Of a DNA stretch of 64,000 nt, positions 59,614 to 64,000 are shown in pieces. The notes under the pieces are model-generated. The model did no database searches, was not told the DNA's origin, and saw only the letters and a list, made by a program, of their open reading frames with translations. The stretch is from the NCBI GenBank assembly GCA_020635905.1, contig JACJYV010000004.1, positions 558,001 through 622,000 of the forward strand, in the 5' to 3' direction. Numbering within the stretch: the stretch's first letter is position 1; each line of letters starts with the position of its first letter. The position numbers and the translations under genes were made by a program. The DNA is from Bacteroidia bacterium. Lineage in GTDB: Bacteria > Bacteroidota > Bacteroidia > J057 > JADKCL01.

Positions 59614-61173
59614 ATGAAATACCAAACCGATCCCGTAAAAAAGAATCCCCTTGCCCCGGAAACGGTCGAGGGCGACACCCTGGGCCAGACCCAGGCTCCC
59701 CCTGCCTTCGAAGTGGCCGCCGACAGCATCACCCCGCCACCCAATGACAGCCTGGGTACGGGCGGGGCAGTGGAAGGCACGGATAGCCTGGCAACCCATC
59801 CCCTTGACAGCCTCGGCAATACAGGCCGGGACAGCCTGCCACCCTTTGATCCTGCCAAAAAAGACACGGTTACACCTCCCCAACCACCCAAACCAGAGTC
59901 AAAAACCTCGGGAAAGGGCCTTTTGGGGCAGGACGTGGGCCTGGGCAAAGCGAATGATCCCCAAGACGTGTACGCCCTCATGTACCGCCTTGAAGAGATC
60001 GGCTTCCTCACCGTGGACGATTGGCAAGCCTTTGGAGCCGACAAAACAAGCTGGGAAGCAAACGGCATGCAGGGGCCATTTCCGGATAGTGCGATCGGCA
60101 AGATCATTTGGCGCTACCAGGAAACCATTGGGGTAATAGCCCCTGACGGGTATATCACTCCTGGCCTTGAAAAAGGAACCGAAGCCGCCCTGATCGAAGG
60201 CAAAGGAGGCACCACCAACCAACCCAAAACCACCAGCGACCAACCAAAAACCACCAACCCGCTTTCCCAATCGGAACAGACAGTGCATGCCTTGTCTCCA
60301 AACACCCCCGATTATGAATGCATCGCCCGGGAAATATTCGAAGCGGGCCAGGGCTTGAATACGGACGAAGAGCGCATTTACACCCACCTGGGCATGATCG
60401 AAGGAGGGGGCAAGCAAGCGGAAGAGCTAAAAAGGAAATTCTGCGAATTATACGATACCGACCTCGAAACCTACCTAAAAAAGGAGTTGTGGGATGTGTT
60501 TGGGCTGGGGGAGGAAAGCAAGGCTTTGGAGATGTTGAATGGGGAAGTTAATCAGCCCACAACCAAAGATAAGAAGGCTGAAAACCCACGAAATCAGGAT
60601 GCAAGAAGTATAGTTATTGAAAGGGCCAATGAATACGTGGCGCAAAACCCTGGAAATTCCTATGGTTTTGATAAGTTCAAACCAATTCCAGACCCTGGTG
60701 AGGGAAAAATTGATTGTTCAGGTTTGGTAAGAGCTTGTATCATTGCTTCTGGATATCCAGATCCCATGAAAAACAAAGAAACTGGCAAGGATAATCCGGG
60801 ATTTGAAGCTGCAAATGGGATTGGAACCACGGATGAAAAGGGAAAAGGAACGGGTAGATGGTTAAATGGGGTTTCGTTGCTTGCATCAAACCCAGACTGG
60901 CAAAAGTTACCTCTCAACGAGGTTGAAAATGGAGACCTTGCAATTTTCAAAACCAATCGCTCAGACCATCAAGGTGATGAAGGAGAATTTGATCATATTG
61001 GAATTATCACCTCTGTTAATAAGGATGAAGAGGGAAATTTAATTAGCTTTGATTTCATTCACTCATTCCTAACCGCCCCAAAAGGCCCTCAGAAATACAG
61101 TTACAAAATTGATGAACCAAAATCCTGGCTTACGCTAATGGGTGCATACAAATGGGATTATGTTAAAGATTAA
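59614..61173 (+). CDS. Modular NlpC/P60-type effector with annexin-like repeat
   Basis: A 519-aa protein without signal peptide. Order: a Pro/Ser/Asp-rich disordered start (1-105); a PG-binding-like helical domain at about 112-190 (NDPQDVYALMYRLEEIGFLT); a Thr/Gln linker; an annexin-like repeat at about 232-300 (GQGLNTDEERIYTHLGMIEG ... LYDTDLETYLKKEL); and a C-terminal NlpC/P60-like cysteine peptidase with C368 in KIDCSGLVRACI, H461 in EFDHIGIITSV and H483 in FDFIHSFLT. NlpC/P60 enzymes cut peptidoglycan stem peptides. The N-terminal two thirds are GC-rich while the DNA from about 60545 onwards is AT-rich, as if a new C-terminal toxin had been swapped in. The following lipoprotein gene is a fitting immunity factor. 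Confidence 0.82.
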   Translation: MKYQTDPVKKNPLAPETVEGDTLGQTQAPPAFEVAADSITPPPNDSLGTGGAVEGTDSLATHPLDSLGNTGRDSLPPFDPAKKDTVTPPQPPKPESKTSGKGLLGQDVGLGKANDPQDVYALMYRLEEIGFLTVDDWQAFGADKTSWEANGMQGPFPDSAIGKIIWRYQETIGVIAPDGYITPGLEKGTEAALIEGKGGTTNQPKTTSDQPKTTNPLSQSEQTVHALSPNTPDYECIAREIFEAGQGLNTDEERIYTHLGMIEGGGKQAEELKRKFCELYDTDLETYLKKELWDVFGLGEESKALEMLNGEVNQPTTKDKKAENPRNQDARSIVIERANEYVAQNPGNSYGFDKFKPIPDPGEGKIDCSGLVRACIIASGYPDPMKNKETGKDNPGFEAANGIGTTDEKGKGTGRWLNGVSLLASNPDWQKLPLNEVENGDLAIFKTNRSDHQGDEGEFDHIGIITSVNKDEEGNLISFDFIHSFLTAPKGPQKYSYKIDEPKSWLTLMGAYKWDYVKD

Positions 61174-61180
61174 AGAAAAT

Positions 61181-61735
61181 ATGAGCCTTCGAATCATTTT
61201 GATCCTAACGGTGGTGATGGTGTGTTCATGTAATCAGGACTCTTCCAAACGCAATAAAGGCCAATCAGACCGACATGGGCCTTTAGTGATTCAGGAATTA
61301 AAGTTACCTCTGAATCACCACTTGAATGGAAACACTGAATTCTCAAACATTTCATTGGATTCATTCCCGCCTTATTGGTTTGAACCCGTAACTATCCTTG
61401 GGAAATTGCCTGAGAATGAAAATTATGTAGGGTTCGTAACACATGTTCTGGGAGGTGATTATTCAATTTTGGCAGTAGAAACCTTTGAAAAATCTGGAAA
61501 ACCAATAGACAAGCAGCAATTGTCTTCAACCAGCTGTGGGTCAGGAGCAGGATGCGGGGTAAAATGTGAAGAATGGTTATCAATAGCCCCTAATTTCACC
61601 ATTAAGAATGAGGTAAAAAACTGGATTTCTGAATGCAAAGACGATCATCCTGTTGAAGGCACAGAGAAATTTCAATCAGAAATCAGAGTTGGAAAACTAT
61701 TAGAATCCGGAAAAGTAAACTGGGAAAAAAATTAA
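61181..61735 (+). CDS. Putative lipoprotein immunity protein
   Basis: A 184-aa predicted lipoprotein: MSLRIILILTVVMVCSC (lipobox VCSC). ATG 61181 is chosen, 7 nt after the effector stop; ATG 61160 would overlap the effector by 14 nt. The mature part is AT-rich and mainly beta, with a CGSGAGCGVKC cluster near the middle. No family recognised. The position directly behind an NlpC/P60 effector, the shared AT-rich composition and the periplasm-facing lipoprotein anchor fit an immunity protein that blocks a peptidoglycan hydrolase; this is inference. Confidence 0.7.
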   Translation: MSLRIILILTVVMVCSCNQDSSKRNKGQSDRHGPLVIQELKLPLNHHLNGNTEFSNISLDSFPPYWFEPVTILGKLPENENYVGFVTHVLGGDYSILAVETFEKSGKPIDKQQLSSTSCGSGAGCGVKCEEWLSIAPNFTIKNEVKNWISECKDDHPVEGTEKFQSEIRVGKLLESGKVNWEKN

Positions 61736-61845
61736 ATCTGAGCTTATGACCGTTCCCCTTGGGGAGCCTGGAAGGGAATAAAACTGCCCGATTACCACGC
61801 TTTCCATTGCTGGACAGAAATCCTTCACCTAAACCCAAACAGATT

Positions 61846-63195
61846 ATGAAATACATATTTCTGCTCACTGCGCTCATACCCTGGGCCGGACAGGCCCAGC
61901 CATGTGATCCGGCCTGGTTTGCCTACGCCGACACGGCCTTTTGCCGCACCCGCGACACCGCCCACCCCATCGTGCTCAGCACCCCCAATGCCCTCTGGTT
62001 TACCTCACCCAGCGGGCTGGCCATGCTGCCCGGCGGGGCCATCGACCTGCAGGCCAGCCAGCCCGGCCAGTACCTGATCCTCATGGTAGCCGACGACAGT
62101 TGCCACCACAGCTACCCCCAGCCCGTGCGCATCTACGACCACGAAAATGCGGCCTGGCACTATCCAGACACCCTTTTTTGCACCCAAAACCCTGACCCGA
62201 GCCCCATTGTAGCGGGCGACCCGGGCGGCTCATTCTGGGCCGGCCCCGGGCTCGCCCTCGACAGCACCACCGGCACCATAGACCTCAGCCACTCCCTGCC
62301 GGGGCAGTACGAAGTACACTACCTCACCCCCGGCCATTGCCCCGGCGACTCGGCCATCCTCACCGTAGTACACAGTTCTCCTGCTGCCTTCCTCCTTAGC
62401 ACCGCAGAGTACGAAACCATCTGCGAGGGCGAAGCAGTGCAGTTCATCGGAGGCGGGGGCGAAAGCTATGCCTTCTGGATTGACGGAACTGTGGCACAAA
62501 GTAAATCAGCCCTTGCCCAATTCGTTCCGGACAGCTTGCCTCTGGGTCATTTTCCTGTTGCCTTGCAGGTGACCGACCAAAATGGATGCACCGCCTGGGA
62601 TACGCTCGACTTTTTGGTCAGGAACCGGCCCGACATACTCAGCCTTGAGTACGAGCACACCACCACGGAGTGGGCCCGCTTCAGCGGCACCACAGACCAG
62701 CCCGGAGCCTATATACACTGGTGGGCCGATGTAGCCCAGACCGCGGCCCTGCCCACCGGCTCCCCCGACAACGACCTTTCGCCTGCCCAGGCCACCGATG
62801 GCACCTTTGCCTTTCAGAAGGGCTTTGCCCTCACCCAGGCCTACAGCCCAGCTGACCTCACCTTCAAAATCCAAACCGAGTACCAGGGATGCAGTGGCCC
62901 GGTGGATACGATTGTGATAACCCTCATGCCCAACGTATCGGACCTCTTCATCCCTGGGGTGATCACTCCCAACGGCGATGGCCGCAACGACATCTGGGAG
63001 ATCCGCACCAATGACAACATCCAACCCGACCAGTACCAGATCACCGTTTACAACCGCGCTGGCGGGCAGGTGTACCACCAACCCACCCTCACCCCCGGCT
63101 GGTCCGGCTCAGGCTTGCCCGACGGGGTGTATTGGTATGTAGTCACCCACACCGGGAAAGAGATTGCCACCGGGGGAGTCACAATCCGGAGGTAG
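61846..63195 (+). CDS. Secreted protein with gliding-motility-associated (CHU_C, T9SS type B) C-terminal domain
   Basis: A 449-aa exported protein: signal peptide MKYIFLLTALIPWAGQAQ (ATG 61846 chosen for this). The middle has PKD/Ig-like modules with cysteine-bearing strands (DTLFCTQNPDPSPIVAGDPG; ETICEGEAVQFIGGGGESYA; VTDQNGCTAWDTLDFLVRN). The last ~85 residues are the CHU_C domain: FIPGVITPNGDGRNDIWEIR, YQITVYNRAGGQVYHQP, GSGLPDGVYWYVVTHTG. This domain directs T9SS export and surface attachment. GC-rich codon use contrasts with the gene upstream. Probably a surface or adhesion protein. Confidence 0.92.
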   Translation: MKYIFLLTALIPWAGQAQPCDPAWFAYADTAFCRTRDTAHPIVLSTPNALWFTSPSGLAMLPGGAIDLQASQPGQYLILMVADDSCHHSYPQPVRIYDHENAAWHYPDTLFCTQNPDPSPIVAGDPGGSFWAGPGLALDSTTGTIDLSHSLPGQYEVHYLTPGHCPGDSAILTVVHSSPAAFLLSTAEYETICEGEAVQFIGGGGESYAFWIDGTVAQSKSALAQFVPDSLPLGHFPVALQVTDQNGCTAWDTLDFLVRNRPDILSLEYEHTTTEWARFSGTTDQPGAYIHWWADVAQTAALPTGSPDNDLSPAQATDGTFAFQKGFALTQAYSPADLTFKIQTEYQGCSGPVDTIVITLMPNVSDLFIPGVITPNGDGRNDIWEIRTNDNIQPDQYQITVYNRAGGQVYHQPTLTPGWSGSGLPDGVYWYVVTHTGKEIATGGVTIRR

Positions 63196-63202
63196 TTTTG
63201 AT

Positions 63203-63236
63203 AGCTGCAAGCTACAAGCTACAAGCTGCGAGCTTT
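63203..63236. repeat. Short intergenic repeat, copy 2
   Basis: AGCTGCAAGCTACAAGCT followed by AGCTGCGAGCTTT, matching 9484-9517; both copies start within 10 bp of the stop codon of a T9SS-exported gene. Confidence 0.5.
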
Positions 63237-63409
63237 CCCGTGGGCCTTCGGCCCCAGCCTCCCAGACCCCAGGTCCCCTCTTTTCCCGGAAGAGAGGGGA
63301 TACCGAAAGCATTCGGTACGCAAAGCGCAGGGGTGAGTTCCCCATCCTGGCCGGAGGCCATCTGCCAAAGGTTTGCCCCCGGGCAAACCAAAAGGGTGGG
63401 GAGGGAATG

Positions 63410-63575
63410 GCAACCCCCGGGGGCGGCCTTGCGCGGCTGGTGTGGGCGGTCCGGGCGGCTCGTGCGTGCCGATATTTATCGGCAGGGCCAAAGTGCGCCG
63501 GGGAAGGGTTTTAGGGGTTGCCGCTTTTGTCTCACTTTTCTAAAAAGTGAGGCCCGCCCGGCCAGGGCAACACCA
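63410..63575. repeat. Diverged fourth copy of the long intergenic repeat (right part)
   Basis: Block order as in 17340-17500: CCCGGGGGCGGCCTTG, then GGGTTTTAGGGGTTGCCGCTTT, then a hairpin CTCACTTTTCTAAAAAGTGAG, then GCCCGCCCGGCCAGGGC. The hairpin arms here (CACTTTT/AAAAGTG) differ in sequence from those at 16-17 kb (CTTCTTTTT/AAAAAGAAG) but still pair. Confidence 0.65.
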
Positions 63576-63690
63576 AAACGAATAACCCCAACAACAAACC
63601 ACCAACATCTAAACCTCCCAAAAAGAAAACCCGCCCGGCCAGGGCAACACCAAAACGAATAACCCCAACCACAAACCACCAACATCTAAA
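63553..63690. repeat. Direct repeat of 61 bp
   Basis: 63553-63613 and 63630-63690 are nearly identical, from CCCGCCCGGCCAGGGCAACA to CACCAACATCTAAA, separated by 16 bp. The second copy continues with a run of ATCTAAAATCTATCATCTAA words up to the XRE gene; similar TCTAAC words occur at about 12640. Confidence 0.75.
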
Positions 63691-63733
63691 ATCTATCATC
63701 TAAAACTCTAACCATCTAAAATCTCCCCACAAA

Positions 63734-64000
63734 ATGCACTTAGGAGAAAAAATAAGACGACGCGCCAAAGAAATCCGCCTGGGCCCTACAGCCCTCGCAG
63801 AGCAGATCAACACCTCCAAGCAGAATATCTATGGCATCTTCAAGCGGCAATCTCTCGACACAGAGCTATTGCTTCGCCTCAGTCAGGCCCTCGACTACGA
63901 CTTCTTTGCCCTCTACAGCCGCAAACCGGCCAGGGAGTCCAAAGCAGAAAAACTAAGAGAGGAAATCAGCCAGTTGAAAACAGAGGTTGCCTACCTCCGC
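63734..64000 (+). CDS. XRE-type helix-turn-helix regulator (3' partial)
   Basis: The frame from ATG 63734 is open to the right edge (89 codons). MHLGEKIRRRAKEIRLGPTA, LAEQINTSKQNIYGIFKR and QSLDTELLLRLSQALDYDFF match an XRE/Cro helix-turn-helix; a coiled coil begins after it (KAEKLREEISQLKTEVAYLR). A transcriptional regulator; target unknown. Confidence 0.88.
   Translation, partial: MHLGEKIRRRAKEIRLGPTALAEQINTSKQNIYGIFKRQSLDTELLLRLSQALDYDFFALYSRKPARESKAEKLREEISQLKTEVAYLR

Noticed and set aside
59283..60107. Minus-strand frame of 274 codons covering the effector start
   Set aside because: It runs antisense to the effector N-terminus and over the structured repeat; no motif and an unlikely residue composition.

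Overview
The window looks like chromosomal DNA of a Bacteroidota bacterium, most likely a Saprospiria-type organism (Lewinella/Haliscomenobacter-like). The evidence is the many proteins with type IX secretion (T9SS) C-terminal sorting domains, a gliding-motility-associated CHU_C domain, SprB repeats, a fungalysin-type protease, a CusA-TolC fusion and long GC-rich intergenic repeats of the kind common in this phylum. I see no rRNA or tRNA gene. The species cannot be named from sequence alone.

Layout. 1-4.4 kb (+): 3' part of a heavy-metal RND pump fused to its outer-membrane channel, its lipoprotein adaptor, and a small SDR-like protein, closed by a bidirectional terminator. 4.5-12.6 kb: secreted and outer-membrane proteins (SprB-repeat protein, beta-barrel, NUDIX hydrolase, T9SS cargo, M36 metalloprotease). 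12.7-16.2 kb (-): a compact cluster of scoA, scoB, a lipoprotein, cobalamin adenosyltransferase, a DUF2795 protein and a FecE/BtuD-type ABC ATPase. 16.2-17.8 kb: three copies of a long intergenic repeat plus many short hairpin repeats. 17.8-21.3 kb (+): a second T9SS metalloprotease, an NTF2-like protein and a DUF1761 membrane protein. 21.6-24.8 kb: AT-rich array of small genes and broken genes, including a barstar-like immunity protein, separated by a recurring short sequence. 24.8-33.5 kb: two remnants of one IS701-like element in direct orientation, enclosing a GC-rich module with a 709-aa HExxH protein, a 1356-aa repetitive beta-rich protein and a PlsC-type acyltransferase. 34-36 kb (-): DUF2200 protein, lipoprotein and outer-membrane protein. 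36.4-40.9 kb (+): a receiver-domain stub, a hybrid histidine kinase with receiver and Hpt domains, a single-domain response regulator and a DUF1972 glycosyltransferase. 41-42.6 kb: palindromic repeats and an array of about 28 palindromic 22-bp units. 43.1-50 kb (-): type I restriction-modification operon hsdR-hsdS-AAA ATPase-hsdM. 51 kb: a CRISPR array with Cas12a (type V-A) style repeats and no cas genes in the window. 51.5-58.9 kb: small paralogues, lipoproteins, outer-membrane proteins and a TPR-like protein. 59.6-61.7 kb: a modular NlpC/P60 effector with a likely lipoprotein immunity partner. 61.8-64 kb: a CHU_C protein and the start of an XRE regulator.

How the parts relate. The left half is mainly cell-envelope and secretion cargo. 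The right half is defence and conflict: a type I R-M operon with an extra PrrC/AAA_13-like ATPase, an orphan Cas12a-type CRISPR array, an immunity-gene array and an effector/immunity pair. The best candidates for something undescribed are the HExxH/1356-aa module between IS remnants (25.2-31.4 kb), the orphan type V-A array with its downstream paralogue pair (51-52.5 kb), and the effector/immunity pair (59.6-61.7 kb).
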